From NCBI RefSeq assembly GCF_001420605.1, contig NZ_LJIZ01000013.1:219956-283955 (forward strand): 64,000 nt of DNA. Reading direction: 5' to 3'. Source of the stretch: Bacillus sp. FJAT-25509. Lineage in GTDB: Bacteria; Bacillota; Bacilli; Bacillales; Bacillaceae_G. Below are positions 1-9,224 of the stretch, one piece after another. Within the stretch, counting starts at the first letter, position 1, and the number at the start of each line of letters is the position of its first letter. A program made the translations under genes and the position numbers. Below the pieces are notes generated by a model. That model did no database searches, was not told the origin of the DNA, and saw only the letters and a program-made list of their open reading frames with translations.

Positions 1-1
1 C

Positions 2-238
2 CGAACTGAAAAAAAGGCAATGAAACGAATTACAGATTTATTTGGCGAAGTTGCATCAAAAGGCGAAAAAATGAAAGCAGTCGTTATTCACTCAAATCGT
101 GAAGAAGATGCAAAAAAATTAGCCCAACAACTTAGTGAAACATATCCGAATGTTGAATTAGAAACTTCATATTTTGGCCCAGTAATTGGAACGCATCTTG
201 GTGAAGGTGCCTTAGGGTTGGGTTGGTATGTTGTTTGA
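2..238 (+). CDS. degV: DegV family fatty-acid-binding protein, C-terminal part
   Basis: The reading frame is open from the window edge, so only the last 78 residues are present and the start lies outside. The tail carries the DegV signature GPVIGTHLGEGALGLGW. DegV proteins bind a fatty acid and act as the FakB-type partner of fatty-acid kinase; that role is known for the family and is inferred here. In Bacillus subtilis degV lies just upstream of comFA, as it does here, which supports the call. A strong intrinsic terminator follows directly, so degV and comFA are separate transcripts. Confidence 0.85.
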   Translation, partial: RTEKKAMKRITDLFGEVASKGEKMKAVVIHSNREEDAKKLAQQLSETYPNVELETSYFGPVIGTHLGEGALGLGWYVV

Positions 239-243
239 GAAGG

Positions 244-269
244 AGCTCCTTTGATTAGGGGCTTTTTTT
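244..269 (+). terminator. Intrinsic terminator of degV
   Basis: Stem AGCTCCT/AGGGGCT with one G-U pair and a 6-nt loop, followed by six T, a few bases after the degV stop. Confidence 0.8.
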
Positions 270-411
270 GTTTTGTGCTGTGAAAATTTGTTATCGTAAT
301 GATTTTGGTATGCTTAACAAATGTAAAAGACACAAATTATTTATATAGCTGACAAGAAATTTTCACTAGTGTTCATGCTATTAGTGACTGATTGAATGTA
401 ATATTGAAAGA

Positions 412-426
412 TGCCCATATTGGGCA
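412..426. promoter_or_regulatory. Inverted repeat upstream of comFA
   Basis: TGCCCA-TAT-TGGGCA lies 27 bp before the comFA start. It is a compact dyad of operator type with no T-run, so it is not a terminator. No regulator can be named. I did not find a clear paired ComK box (AAAA-N5-TTTT) in the 210-bp gap. Confidence 0.3.
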
Positions 427-452
427 ATTACTAAAAGAAAGTAGGTTAATAA

Positions 453-1796
453 ATGGACAAATTTTACGGTAGAAAACTCCAACTTCTCCCCTCAACAAAT
501 CATCAGGATATCCCTCCAACCAGTCTAGTCATTCAAGCGGTTCAAAAAGTTAAAACTCGTTATCAATGCTTCCGTTGTGGTAATCAAAATCAACACTTTT
601 TCTCTACTCACTTTTGTGCAAAATGTTCATCACTGTGTACATATTGTCGAAAATGTATCATTATGGGAAAAATGTCGACATGTATAGAGCTAGTCATTAA
701 TGAAGTTGATATGAAATTAGATTCATCAATTACTGGACTCGAATGGGATGGAAAACTTTCACCTCAGCAAAAAGAAGCATCTATTAAAGTAGTTGAAGCT
801 GTGAACGAAAATCAGAATTTGCTACTTTGGGCAGTTTGTGGTGCAGGAAAAACAGAAATGTTGTTTGAAGGGATTGAAGCTGCACTTCAGCAAGGTAAAT
901 TCGTTTGTATTACAACTCCTAGAGTTGACGTTGTTTTAGAGCTAGCGACTAGATTCAGACAAGCCTTTCCTACTATTTCACTTTCAGTACTTTATGGAGG
1001 TAGTGAAGAGATATGGGATGGAAATAGGATAACAATTTGTACAGTACATCAGTTAATGAAATTTAGGCGTACCTTCCACTTATTAATTATCGATGAAGTT
1101 GATGCTTTTCCTTATAATATTGAAACACATTTGCACTGGGTTGCAAATGAATCAAGAACAATTAAAGGTTCTACAGTACAAATGACTGCTACCCCCTCTA
1201 GTGAACAACAACTACTTGCACTTAAAGATAAAATCAAAAATGTAATGGTCCCCGCAAGATACCATAGGCAACCCCTACCAGTACCGAGCTTTGAATGGAT
1301 TGGTAACTGGCGTAAAACGATCCGCAAATCACAAGAACTTCCAACTTCTTTAGAAAAATGGATAAAATTATTTATTCAAAAAAGCTGCCCAATCTTTTTG
1401 TTTGTCCCTACAATTAATGAATGTATTTTTATAGAAGAGGCTGTTAAAAAGATAACAATTAAATCAGCATCAGTTAATAGTCAAGATCCTCAAAGACATG
1501 AAAAAGTAAGTGCTTTTCGAAATGGTGATACTCAAGTTTTAATCACAACGACAATTTTAGAGAGAGGCGTTACGATTTCGAATAGCCAAATTGCGGTAAT
1601 AGGCGCTGATGAAGAGATCTTTACTGAAAGTGCACTAGTTCAAATTGCAGGGCGTGCTGGTAGGCATATTAAATATGCAAATGGAGAAGTTATCTTTTTT
1701 CACAATGGAATTAGCGAAGAAATGGTCAAAGCTAAAAAGCAGATACTTCTAATGAATCATTTAGGTTTCGAGAAAGGTTGGTTGGATCATAAGTGA
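453..1796 (+). CDS. comFA: ComFA, DNA-translocating ATPase of competence
   Basis: 447-residue superfamily 2 helicase-like ATPase that drives import of single-stranded transforming DNA at the cytoplasmic face of the membrane. The N-terminus has a zinc-binding cluster of CxxC pairs (C39/C42, C55/C58, C62/C65/C68). This is followed by a Walker A motif (CGAGKTE, about residue 127), the Walker B/DEAD variant DEVDAF (about 213) and the helicase C-terminal motif QIAGRAGRH. The length fits the family (about 460). comFC follows with a 4-bp GTGA overlap, so the two are translationally coupled. In B. subtilis comFB lies between comFA and comFC; it is absent here. The SD is weak (aaagtagg). Confidence 0.95.
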   Translation: MDKFYGRKLQLLPSTNHQDIPPTSLVIQAVQKVKTRYQCFRCGNQNQHFFSTHFCAKCSSLCTYCRKCIIMGKMSTCIELVINEVDMKLDSSITGLEWDGKLSPQQKEASIKVVEAVNENQNLLLWAVCGAGKTEMLFEGIEAALQQGKFVCITTPRVDVVLELATRFRQAFPTISLSVLYGGSEEIWDGNRITICTVHQLMKFRRTFHLLIIDEVDAFPYNIETHLHWVANESRTIKGSTVQMTATPSSEQQLLALKDKIKNVMVPARYHRQPLPVPSFEWIGNWRKTIRKSQELPTSLEKWIKLFIQKSCPIFLFVPTINECIFIEEAVKKITIKSASVNSQDPQRHEKVSAFRNGDTQVLITTTILERGVTISNSQIAVIGADEEIFTESALVQIAGRAGRHIKYANGEVIFFHNGISEEMVKAKKQILLMNHLGFEKGWLDHK

Positions 1797-2473
1797 TTTG
1801 TGTATATTGTGGTGTTCGATTTATTGAGAAGTTCTCCTTGCATAAATTGTTTTTTCAAAGCAATGAATCAGTTTGTTCACAATGTCTAGCGAAATTTAAA
1901 AGAATTATTGGTCCTGTTTGTGAAATTTGTTGTGGTTATATTATGGAGAATCAAAAGCATTGTAAAAATTGTATAGAGTATATGAGGTTAAAGCCAGATA
2001 TGCCGTTAATTATTAATAAGTCGATATTTCATTACACAAATGAAATAAAAGAATGGCTCAATAATTTTAAATTTTTTGGTGATGTTCAATTAGCATCTAT
2101 ATTTGCAAGTGATTTGAGGGAATACTATGAAAATTCTTACGAAAATTATAAAATAGTTCCAATACCTCTAAGTGATGCGAGACTAAAGGAAAGAGGTTTT
2201 AATCAAGTTGAAGTACTCGCACAATACGCAGGTTTAAACTTAACAAATTGTTTAGAAAGAATTCATACTGAAAAACAAAGTAAGTTAAACCGTTATGAGA
2301 GACTAAGCCGAGAACAAGTTTTTTCTTATTGTGGTGAGGAAAATTTCGATAACGAATCGATCGTAATACTTGATGATGTGTATACAACTGGTAAAACGGT
2401 ACAAGATGCCGCAACAATATTGTTACAAAATGGTGCCACGGAAGTACATTCACTCACTTTGATTCGGGCATAA
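1793..2473 (+). CDS. comFC: ComFC, phosphoribosyltransferase-like competence protein
   Basis: 226 residues with a GTG start inside the comFA stop. The N-terminus holds zinc-finger-like cysteine pairs (CVYC, CSQC, CEICC, CKNC). The C-terminus has a type I phosphoribosyltransferase fold with the PRPP loop VILDDVYTTGKT. ComFC/GntX proteins work with ComFA during DNA uptake; the biochemical reaction is not settled. The conserved order and overlap with comFA make the identity firm. Confidence 0.93.
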   Translation: MICVYCGVRFIEKFSLHKLFFQSNESVCSQCLAKFKRIIGPVCEICCGYIMENQKHCKNCIEYMRLKPDMPLIINKSIFHYTNEIKEWLNNFKFFGDVQLASIFASDLREYYENSYENYKIVPIPLSDARLKERGFNQVEVLAQYAGLNLTNCLERIHTEKQSKLNRYERLSREQVFSYCGEENFDNESIVILDDVYTTGKTVQDAATILLQNGATEVHSLTLIRA

Positions 2474-2504
2474 AACTAGGTAACTTGTCATGTATAAAAG
2501 GACT

Positions 2505-2531
2505 TAATTTTACCACTAGTTTTACCGATAT
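2505..2531 (+). promoter_or_regulatory. Candidate sigma-D promoter of flgM
   Basis: TAAT (2505-2508), a 15-nt spacer and ACCGATAT (2524-2531) closely match the Bacillus flagellar sigma-D consensus TAAA-N15-GCCGATAT. In B. subtilis flgM has its own sigma-D promoter, so position and family knowledge agree. A 7-bp dyad ACCACTA/TAGTGGT (2512-2518 and 2535-2541) brackets the -10. Confidence 0.55.
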
Positions 2532-2619
2532 AAATAGTGGTCATTGGGCAGAATAAAACAAAAATATAATTAATAATAAAGTGACGAGGTATAAAACGAT
2601 TAGCGATGAGGTGAGAAAA

Positions 2620-2877
2620 GTGAAGGGTAATGCATCTGATGAGGATAAAGTTCATTTACATCAATACAACATAGAAAAAATCGAACTAAATAAACGAGAA
2701 CAAGAAGGAAAAATAGAAATCTCCCCTCAAGCGAAGGATAATCTAATCGCCAATCAGATAATCGCAAAACGTGATGAACGTATACAGCAATTAAAAAAAC
2801 AAATTGACGAGGGAACATACAAAGTTCAACCAATGAAAGTGGCTGAAAAAATGCTTAGTTATTTTAATAAGAAATAA
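2620..2877 (+). CDS. flgM: FlgM, anti-sigma-D factor
   Basis: 85 residues; the C-terminal half KIEISPQAK...RDERIQQLKKQIDEG...VAEKMLSYF is the FlgM sigma-binding region. FlgM holds the flagellar sigma factor inactive until the hook-basal body is finished. I chose GTG at 2620 because a good SD (gaggtga, 2608-2614) precedes it and the length then matches FlgM (about 88). A longer frame from GTG 2581 has no SD. In B. subtilis yvyF lies between comFC and flgM and flgN/flgK follow; neither is present here. The acidic-basic N-terminus differs from B. subtilis, as expected for a disordered segment. Confidence 0.82.
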   Translation: MKGNASDEDKVHLHQYNIEKIELNKREQEGKIEISPQAKDNLIANQIIAKRDERIQQLKKQIDEGTYKVQPMKVAEKMLSYFNKK

Positions 2878-3284
2878 AGATAAAACAAAAGACTAAAAAA
2901 AGAGATAAATTAAGAAGTTAAGCATTAAACTAGTTGGATCAAGGCCAACAATCGAATCGGGCTGTACTAAAATGGTTAACTATATAAGAAGAAAATAGGG
3001 AAGAACTTAGCAGATAGGTTAAGTTCTTTCTGTATGTTGGTAAGGAAATTAAAAAGGATTTTCATACAAAACGAAAGCTTCTATTATTTGAGTTGTAAAG
3101 TTTTTAAAGTGGCTTTTCATTTTATTGTATTTTAAATTGATTTGGAGGAAAGTTAATATTAATTATTTTGTCAAAACCTTAATAAATTTATGGAAAGATT
3201 TTCTTAATATATCACACAATTTTTTCTAATAATGTGATAAACTCAAATGGTTTAGTTTTTAACTTTTTATGTAGAGGTGCACAT
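2878..3284. other. Gene-free stretch between flgM and kimA
   Basis: About 400 bp of AT-rich DNA with no credible reading frame apart from stop-poor noise. It contains the terminator described separately. I looked for the ydaO/c-di-AMP riboswitch that precedes kimA in B. subtilis and saw none of its conserved blocks. Confidence 0.5.
3001..3030 (+). terminator. Possible terminator after flgM
   Basis: Nine-bp stem AAGAACTTA/TAAGTTCTT with a 10-nt loop, followed only by a short T/C stretch. It is 120 bp after the flgM stop. Confidence 0.45.
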
Positions 3285-5105
3285 ATGTTATCGATTTTAA
3301 AACGATACTTAATTGGTAAACCACTTAAGTCAACAGAGTTAAGTGAACAAAAGTTATCGAATACGAAGGCCTTGGCGATCCTATCGTCAGATGCGCTTTC
3401 TTCAGTAGCATACGGTCCAGAGCAGATTCTGATCGTTTTAACTACGGTTGGAGCGGTAGCGTATTGGTATTCGGTTCCGATTGGTATAGGCGTTCTGATT
3501 TTATTATTAGCATTAATTTTATCTTATCGCCAAATTATTTTTAGTTATCCACATGGTGGAGGCGCTTATGTCGTATCTAAACAAAACCTTGGTGTTATTC
3601 CAGGTTTAGTTGCCGGTGGATCTTTGCTAGTTGACTATATCTTGACAGTAGCGGTTAGTGTGTCAGCAGGAACGGACGCGATTACGTCCGCCTTTCCAGT
3701 TTTGCACGCTCATACAGTCTTTATTGCTGTTATTCTAGTTATATGTATTACAATTTTAAACTTACGTGGACTAACTGAATCTGCTTCGATCTTAGCATAT
3801 CCAGTTTATTTATTCGTTGTAGCACTTGTTATTATCATTATCGTAGGTTTATATAATGTCTTTACAGGCCATGCGCCACAAACAGCGCATTCAGCTATTG
3901 GTACGGTTGTTCCAGGGATTTCGCTCTTTATTCTTTTAAAAGCATTTTCATCTGGTTGCTCAGCCTTAACTGGTGTAGAAGCAATTTCAAATGCAATTCC
4001 GAACTTTAAAGTACCTTCAGATAAAAATGCGGCAAAAACACTATTGTTGATGGGTTCGATTTTAGCAGTACTATTTTCGGGAGTTATGTTTTTAGCTTAC
4101 TGGTATGGAATTGTACCAAATGCAGAAGAAACAGTTATGTCCCAATTAGGTTCCGATATTTTCGGACGAAATATAATCTATTTCTTTATACAAGGGACAA
4201 CGGCGCTAATCCTTGTATTAGCAGCTAATACAGGATTTTCTGCATTCCCATTACTAGCTTATAACTTAGCAAGTGATAAATTTATGCCAAGAATGTACTT
4301 ACTTCGAGGAGATCGTCTAGGATATTCAAATGGTATTATTACACTTGGTGTAGCTTCAATTTTATTAATTATTGCTTTCCAAGGTAAAACAGAAGCGTTA
4401 ATTCCATTATATGCTGTTGGTGTATTTGTACCATTTACACTTTCTCAAACAGGTATGGTAATTAAATGGATTAGAGAAAAACCGGCTGGCTGGTTGCCGA
4501 AATTAACTGCCAACTTTGTTGGGGCATTTATCTCAGCAACAGTTTCGATTATTTTCTTAACGACTAAGTTAAATCAAGTTTGGTCAATATTTGTTTTTTT
4601 ACCTATAATTGTTATTCTTTTCTTAAGAATTCGTAAGCACTATGAAGCAGTAGGTGACCAATTAAGATTAAATAATGATATTCCTGAAAAAATTAGTGGA
4701 AATATTATGGTTGTTCCCGTTGCTGGGATCACAAAAGTAGTTGAACGTACAATGCAATATGCTCAAGGTATTGCGGATGAAGTTTATGCTGTTTACATTT
4801 CTTTTGATAAAGAAAGTGAAGAGCAAATGAGAGAAAAATGGGAAGCTTGGAATCCTAACGTAAAACTCATTGTTGCTCACTCAGAGTATCGAGAAATTAC
4901 TAGACCACTTTTAAAAGTAATAGATGAAATGGAAGCTAAAGCTCATGAGCAAGGCTTTGAAATTACAGTTTTAATACCACAGTTTATTACGAGAAAAAAT
5001 TGGCATAATGTTTTACATAATCAATCAAGCTTGTTACTACGAGCGTATTTACTTCATAAACGAAGCGTTATTGTAACTACTGTACCATATAGATTTAAGG
5101 TGTAG
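3285..5105 (+). CDS. kimA: KimA-type high-affinity potassium importer (APC superfamily)
   Basis: 606 residues, the same size as B. subtilis KimA (formerly YdaO), which imports K+ with protons and is inhibited by c-di-AMP. The start is extremely KimA-like (RYLIGKPLKS, ALAILSSDALSSVAYGPEQI), as are SYPHGGGAYVVSKQNLG and LVDYILTVAVSVSAGTDAIT. About 12 membrane spans are followed by a soluble C-terminal domain of roughly 150 residues from VAGITKVVERTMQYA onward. ATG 3285 is preceded by SD agaggtg. A 17-residue upstream extension is possible in frame but lacks an SD. It stands alone between terminators. The usual c-di-AMP riboswitch was not found upstream. Confidence 0.92.
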   Translation: MLSILKRYLIGKPLKSTELSEQKLSNTKALAILSSDALSSVAYGPEQILIVLTTVGAVAYWYSVPIGIGVLILLLALILSYRQIIFSYPHGGGAYVVSKQNLGVIPGLVAGGSLLVDYILTVAVSVSAGTDAITSAFPVLHAHTVFIAVILVICITILNLRGLTESASILAYPVYLFVVALVIIIIVGLYNVFTGHAPQTAHSAIGTVVPGISLFILLKAFSSGCSALTGVEAISNAIPNFKVPSDKNAAKTLLLMGSILAVLFSGVMFLAYWYGIVPNAEETVMSQLGSDIFGRNIIYFFIQGTTALILVLAANTGFSAFPLLAYNLASDKFMPRMYLLRGDRLGYSNGIITLGVASILLIIAFQGKTEALIPLYAVGVFVPFTLSQTGMVIKWIREKPAGWLPKLTANFVGAFISATVSIIFLTTKLNQVWSIFVFLPIIVILFLRIRKHYEAVGDQLRLNNDIPEKISGNIMVVPVAGITKVVERTMQYAQGIADEVYAVYISFDKESEEQMREKWEAWNPNVKLIVAHSEYREITRPLLKVIDEMEAKAHEQGFEITVLIPQFITRKNWHNVLHNQSSLLLRAYLLHKRSVIVTTVPYRFKV

Positions 5106-5284
5106 GGTCAGAGGTTATGAAGAAGGAAAAACTTTAGTAGGAAAAATGATATAAATTTTCGTTTCATAAAACAGGAAAATAATAATAGGGCAGGTCAGAA
5201 GGTAAGCGAATATGATAGGTAAGGGAATAGTTAGAATTTTTCGTTATTTGTCGAATTCGTGAAAAAAAAGGCGATAAGCTACTT

Positions 5285-5314
5285 TTGACTTGTCCTAGTT
5301 TTATGATGTATAGT
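5285..5314 (+). promoter_or_regulatory. Sigma-A promoter of the cold-shock gene
   Basis: TTGACT (5285-5290), 18-bp spacer, TATAGT (5309-5314). It gives a 5' leader of roughly 45 nt before the csp start. Confidence 0.6.
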
Positions 5315-5364
5315 TGAATTGTGGAGAAGATTCACAAGTTTTCGACTGAAGGGAATGGATTTGA

Positions 5365-5562
5365 ATGCAAGGTAAAGTAAAATGGTTTAATGCAGAAAAA
5401 GGTTTTGGATTTATCGAGCGTGAAGATGGAGACGATGTATTCGTACATTTCTCAGCTATCAACGCAGAAGGATACAAATCTTTAGAAGAAGGCCAAGCAG
5501 TTAGCTTCGAAATCGTTGAAGGTAACCGTGGACCTCAAGCTGCTAATGTTACTAAAATCTAA
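5365..5562 (+). CDS. csp: Cold-shock protein (CspB/CspD family)
   Basis: 65-residue single cold-shock domain, a small beta-barrel RNA chaperone that binds single-stranded RNA and DNA. RNP1 (KGFGFI, residues 12-17) and RNP2 (VFVHF, about residues 25-29) are intact, and the C-terminus [10 protein letters not shown] is typical of CspB/C/D. SD gaaggga precedes the ATG. It is a single-gene transcript with its own promoter and a very strong terminator. The B. subtilis paralogues are too similar to choose between CspB, CspC and CspD with certainty; CspD looks closest. Confidence 0.95.
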   Translation: MQGKVKWFNAEKGFGFIEREDGDDVFVHFSAINAEGYKSLEEGQAVSFEIVEGNRGPQAANVTKI

Positions 5563-5606
5563 TTTATCCGTTAATAAGTAAATATTTGCTTATATAGATT
5601 CGGAAC

Positions 5607-5645
5607 ACAAAGGCTTACTCATTTGAGTAAGCCTTTGTTTGTTTT
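5607..5645 (+). terminator. Intrinsic terminator of csp
   Basis: Perfect 15-bp stem (5607-5621 with 5624-5638; core AAAGGCTTACTCA) with a 2-nt spacer, then a T-rich tail. Confidence 0.92.
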
Positions 5646-5733
5646 AAATTATTATAAAAAATAATCTGATCTAAACCAAAAAAGTTCAATAAATGGACAC
5701 AGAGATTTCTCATATTTGACAAAAATTTCAAGG

Positions 5734-5761
5734 AGGAAATTGAGATAGAAGTGTAGAATAT
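5734..5761 (+). promoter_or_regulatory. Candidate sigma-H promoter of hpf
   Basis: AGGAAAT (5734-5740), 15 nt, GAATAT (5756-5761) resembles the sigma-H pattern AGGAWWW...GAAT. B. subtilis yvyD/hpf is known to use sigma-H and sigma-B. I did not find a convincing sigma-B promoter. Confidence 0.4.
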
Positions 5762-5810
5762 AAATATGACAGCTTTCATTATTTGGAGCTTGATGAAGGA
5801 GGAAACCCAT

Positions 5811-6356
5811 ATGATGCTAAACATCCGAGGCGAAAATATTGAAATTACTCCAGCGATTCGTGATTACGTAGATAAAAAATTATCGCGATTTGATCGTTAT
5901 TTTGACGAAGAGTTAACGGCGAGAGTTAATGCTAAAGTATTCCACGACAAGCAAAGAATTGAAGTAACTATTCCTGGAACGTATATGTTATTACGTGCAG
6001 AAGAAGAGCATGCAGATTTGTATGCAGCTGTCGATTTAGTTATTGATAAACTAGATCGTCAAATTAGAAAACATAAAACGAAAGTAAATCGTAAGTTAAG
6101 AGAAAAAGGTTCATTAAAATTCATGTTTGCACCATCTACTACTGAATCAGCTGTTGCAGTAGAAGAGCACGAAAATGATATTGAGTTAGTTCGAACAAAG
6201 CAATTTGATTTAAAACCTATGGATGCAGAAGAAGCAGTGCTACAAATGAATATGTTAGGTCATAACTTCTTTGTATTCTTAAACGGTGAAACGAATAAAA
6301 CGAACATCGTTTACGCTAGAAAAGATGGTCGTTACGGTTTAATTGAAGCCAAATAA
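5811..6356 (+). CDS. hpf: Long-form ribosome hibernation promoting factor
   Basis: 181 residues. The N-terminal HPF/RaiA domain (MMLNIRGENIEITPAIRDYVDKK, residues 1 to about 100) sits in the 30S decoding channel. The C-terminal domain (FDLKPMDAEEAVLQMNMLGHNFF...NIVYARKDGRYGLIE) dimerises to form 100S ribosomes. The domain pair marks the long form found in Firmicutes. ATG 5811 is chosen because a consensus SD aaggagg lies 8 nt upstream; a 15-residue longer frame runs through that SD. The gene precedes secA as in B. subtilis (yvyD-secA). Confidence 0.95.
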   Translation: MMLNIRGENIEITPAIRDYVDKKLSRFDRYFDEELTARVNAKVFHDKQRIEVTIPGTYMLLRAEEEHADLYAAVDLVIDKLDRQIRKHKTKVNRKLREKGSLKFMFAPSTTESAVAVEEHENDIELVRTKQFDLKPMDAEEAVLQMNMLGHNFFVFLNGETNKTNIVYARKDGRYGLIEAK

Positions 6357-6376
6357 AATTAATAAAAATAATAATA

Positions 6377-6414
6377 AAAGGACTGAGCTGAAGAATTAGC
6401 TTAGTCCTTTTTTG
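6377..6414 (+). terminator. Intrinsic terminator of hpf
   Basis: Stem AAAGGACTGAGCT with AGCTTAGTCCTTT (one mismatch), 8-nt loop, T-run. Confidence 0.85.
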
Positions 6415-6475
6415 GTCTTATTTACTTATTTTCAAAAAAATTAATTAATTCTAATAGAACAATCTCGACATAAGG

Positions 6476-6505
6476 TTGTCACTTATCTTCATTTAATGAT
6501 AAAAT
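6476..6505 (+). promoter_or_regulatory. Candidate sigma-A promoter of secA
   Basis: TTGTCA (6476-6481), 18-bp spacer, TAAAAT (6500-6505). The leader would be about 60 nt. A nearer TATAAT at 6551 would start the RNA inside the SD and was rejected. Confidence 0.45.
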
Positions 6506-6571
6506 TAGAAATAGTATCTACTAACTTAATGACATTTTAGTTTATGACTTTATAATAGAGGAGCGTTACGA

Positions 6572-9085
6572 ATGCTTGGAATGATAAAAAAGGTTTTTGA
6601 TCTTAATCAGCGACAATTAAATAAAATGCAAAAACAAGTTGATCAAGTTTTATCTTTACAGGATCAGTATACAAAATTATCTGATGATGAACTTAGAGGT
6701 AAAACATTTGAATTTAAAGAGCGTATTCAAAAAGGTGAAACTCTTGATGATATTTTAGTTGAAGCGTTTGCCGTTGTTCGTGAAGGTGCTACTCGTGTGC
6801 TTGGTATGACTCCATATCCTGTACAGTTATTAGGTGGAATTTCTTTACATGAAGGTAATATCTCAGAAATGAAAACAGGGGAAGGTAAAACTTTAACTTC
6901 TACTTTACCTGTTTACTTAAATGCTTTAAGTAGCGAAGGTGTTCACGTTGTTACGGTCAATGAATACTTAGCTAGTCGTGATGCGCGTGAAATGGGTCAA
7001 TTGTATGAGTTCTTAGGACTTACTGTTGGTCTAAATCTAAATAGTATGGAACCAGATGAAAAGCGTGAGGCATATGCTTGTGATATTACGTATAGTACAA
7101 ATAATGAATTAGGATTTGACTATTTACGTGATAACATGGTTGTATACGCTGAACAACGAGTACAACGTCCACTAAACTATGCTATTATCGATGAGGTTGA
7201 CTCAATTTTAATTGACGAAGCACGTACTCCGTTAATTATTTCTGGACAAGCAAAACAGTCTGCACAATCTTATATTGCAGCGAATGCATTTGTTGGAATG
7301 CTTAAACTAGACAAAGATTATACGTACGATGTAAAAACGAAATCTGTTTTATTAACTGAAGATGGTATTTCTCGTGCAGAGAAAGCTTTTGGCGTAGATA
7401 ACCTATTTGATTTGAAAAATGTTAACTTAAACCATCATATTACTCAGGCATTACGTGCTCATGTTACGATGACTCATGATGTAGATTATGTAGTTCAAGA
7501 TGGTGAAATTGTGATCGTTGACCAATTTACTGGTCGTTTGATGAAAGGTCGCCGATACAGTGAAGGTCTTCACCAAGCGATTGAAGCGAAAGAAGGATTA
7601 AAAATCCAAAACGAAAGTATGACGCTTGCGACAATTACTTTCCAAAACTACTTCCGTATGTATAAAAAGCTTTCTGGTATGACTGGTACAGCAAAAACTG
7701 AGGAAGAAGAGTTCCGTAATATTTATAATATGAATGTTCTAGTTATTCCTACGAACCGCCCAATCGCTCGTATGGATAAACCAGATTTAGTATATAAAAC
7801 AATGGGTGGAAAATTTAATGCTGTAGTTGATGAAATCGTTGAGCGTCACAAAGCTGGACAACCAGTTCTAGTTGGTACAGTAGCGATCGAGACTTCAGAG
7901 TTAATATCTCAATTGTTAAAACGTAAAGGTGTTAAACACGAAGTATTAAATGCGAAGAACCATGAACGTGAGGCTGATATTATCGCATTGGCTGGTCACC
8001 GTGGCGCAGTTACTATTGCGACAAACATGGCTGGTCGTGGTACAGATATTAAATTAGGTGAAGGTATTCGTGAGCTTGGTGGATTAGCTGTTATTGGTAC
8101 TGAGCGACATGAAAGCCGTCGTATTGATAATCAGTTACGTGGTCGTTCTGGTCGTCAAGGAGACCCTGGTGTGACAACTTTCTATTTATCAATGGAAGAT
8201 GAATTAATGCGTCGTTTCGGTTCAGAAAATTTATCAGTTATGATGGACCGTTTAGGTTTAGATGATTCTCAACCGATTGAAAGTAAAATGGTTTCTCGTG
8301 CAGTTGAATCCGCACAAAAACGAGTAGAAGGTAATAACTTTGATGCTCGTAAACAATTACTTCAATACGATGATGTATTACGTCAACAACGTGAAGTTAT
8401 TTATGCTCAACGTTCTGAAGTTATTGATTCAGATGATTTACAACCAATTGTTAAAAATATGATTGAAGGTACTATTAACAGAGTAGTTCAAGCTCATACT
8501 CCAAACGAGCAGCTTCAAGAAGAGTGGAATGTAGAAGGAATCATTGATTTCTTAGAAGCAAACTTATTAAATGAAGATGAAATTACAGTTGAACAATTAC
8601 GTGTAATTGAACCAGATGAAATGGTTGAATTAATTCAAAAAACAGTATTCGAACGTTACGAAGAAAAACAGGTAGCTTTACCAATTGAACAAATGCGTGA
8701 GTTTGAAAAAGTTGTATTATTACGTACAGTTGATAACAAATGGATGGCTCATATCGATTCAATGGATCAACTTCGTGAAGGAATCCATTTACGTGCATAT
8801 GCACAAATTGATCCACTACGTGAATATCAAATGGAAGGCTTCGCAATGTTTGAAGAGATGATTGCTTCTATTGAAGAAGAAGTATCTCGCATTATTATGA
8901 AAGCTGAAATTGAAGCTGACGTAGAGCGTGAAGCTGTACAAGGCGATGCAATTCATGTAAGTAATGATGGTGATGGTGAAGTAAAGAAAAAACCAATCGT
9001 AAAAGGCGAAGAGACTGGTCGTAATGAAGATTGTCCTTGTGGATCAGGTAAGAAGTATAAAAACTGCCACGGTAAAGGAATCTAA
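6572..9085 (+). CDS. secA: SecA preprotein translocase ATPase
   Basis: 837 residues, the standard Bacillus length (841). SecA drives preproteins through SecYEG using ATP. Visible elements are the Walker A motif ([10 protein letters not shown], about residues 100-109), Walker B ([11 protein letters not shown]), the preprotein crosslinking region, the motif [13 protein letters not shown], the R-finger region [13 protein letters not shown], and the C-terminal zinc and SecB-type tail [16 protein letters not shown] gaggag lies 9 nt before ATG 6572. prfB follows after a hairpin region, as in B. subtilis. Confidence 0.98.
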   Translation: MLGMIKKVFDLNQRQLNKMQKQVDQVLSLQDQYTKLSDDELRGKTFEFKERIQKGETLDDILVEAFAVVREGATRVLGMTPYPVQLLGGISLHEGNISEMKTGEGKTLTSTLPVYLNALSSEGVHVVTVNEYLASRDAREMGQLYEFLGLTVGLNLNSMEPDEKREAYACDITYSTNNELGFDYLRDNMVVYAEQRVQRPLNYAIIDEVDSILIDEARTPLIISGQAKQSAQSYIAANAFVGMLKLDKDYTYDVKTKSVLLTEDGISRAEKAFGVDNLFDLKNVNLNHHITQALRAHVTMTHDVDYVVQDGEIVIVDQFTGRLMKGRRYSEGLHQAIEAKEGLKIQNESMTLATITFQNYFRMYKKLSGMTGTAKTEEEEFRNIYNMNVLVIPTNRPIARMDKPDLVYKTMGGKFNAVVDEIVERHKAGQPVLVGTVAIETSELISQLLKRKGVKHEVLNAKNHEREADIIALAGHRGAVTIATNMAGRGTDIKLGEGIRELGGLAVIGTERHESRRIDNQLRGRSGRQGDPGVTTFYLSMEDELMRRFGSENLSVMMDRLGLDDSQPIESKMVSRAVESAQKRVEGNNFDARKQLLQYDDVLRQQREVIYAQRSEVIDSDDLQPIVKNMIEGTINRVVQAHTPNEQLQEEWNVEGIIDFLEANLLNEDEITVEQLRVIEPDEMVELIQKTVFERYEEKQVALPIEQMREFEKVVLLRTVDNKWMAHIDSMDQLREGIHLRAYAQIDPLREYQMEGFAMFEEMIASIEEEVSRIIMKAEIEADVEREAVQGDAIHVSNDGDGEVKKKPIVKGEETGRNEDCPCGSGKKYKNCHGKGI

Positions 9086-9110
9086 TAAAATAGAAACTAT
9101 ATGAAAAGGG

Positions 9111-9191
9111 GCAAGGGCAAGTAGTTATTAAAAGAGAAGAGTAACTTTCAAAGGTTATTCTCACTTTACTACTTGTCTTTACCTGCTTTTT
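9111..9191 (+). terminator. Long hairpin after secA
   Basis: Nested complementary arms: CAAGTAGT (9118-9125) with ACTACTTG (9168-9175), an inner AGAGTAAC/GTTATTCT-type pairing, and outer GC-rich pieces, ending in a T-run at 9187-9191. It could terminate secA or attenuate read-through into prfB. Confidence 0.5.
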
Positions 9192-9224
9192 ATTGTTCGT
9201 AAAATTTAAACGAGGTGTTATGTA

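Noticed and set aside
271-452. ComK box upstream of comFA
   Set aside because: Several A- and T-runs occur, but no two AAAA-N5-TTTT dyads lie at a spacing that ComK would recognise.
6529-6556. ATGACA-N16-TATAAT as the secA promoter
   Set aside because: The RNA would begin inside or after the SD (6557-6562), leaving the mRNA without a usable ribosome binding site.
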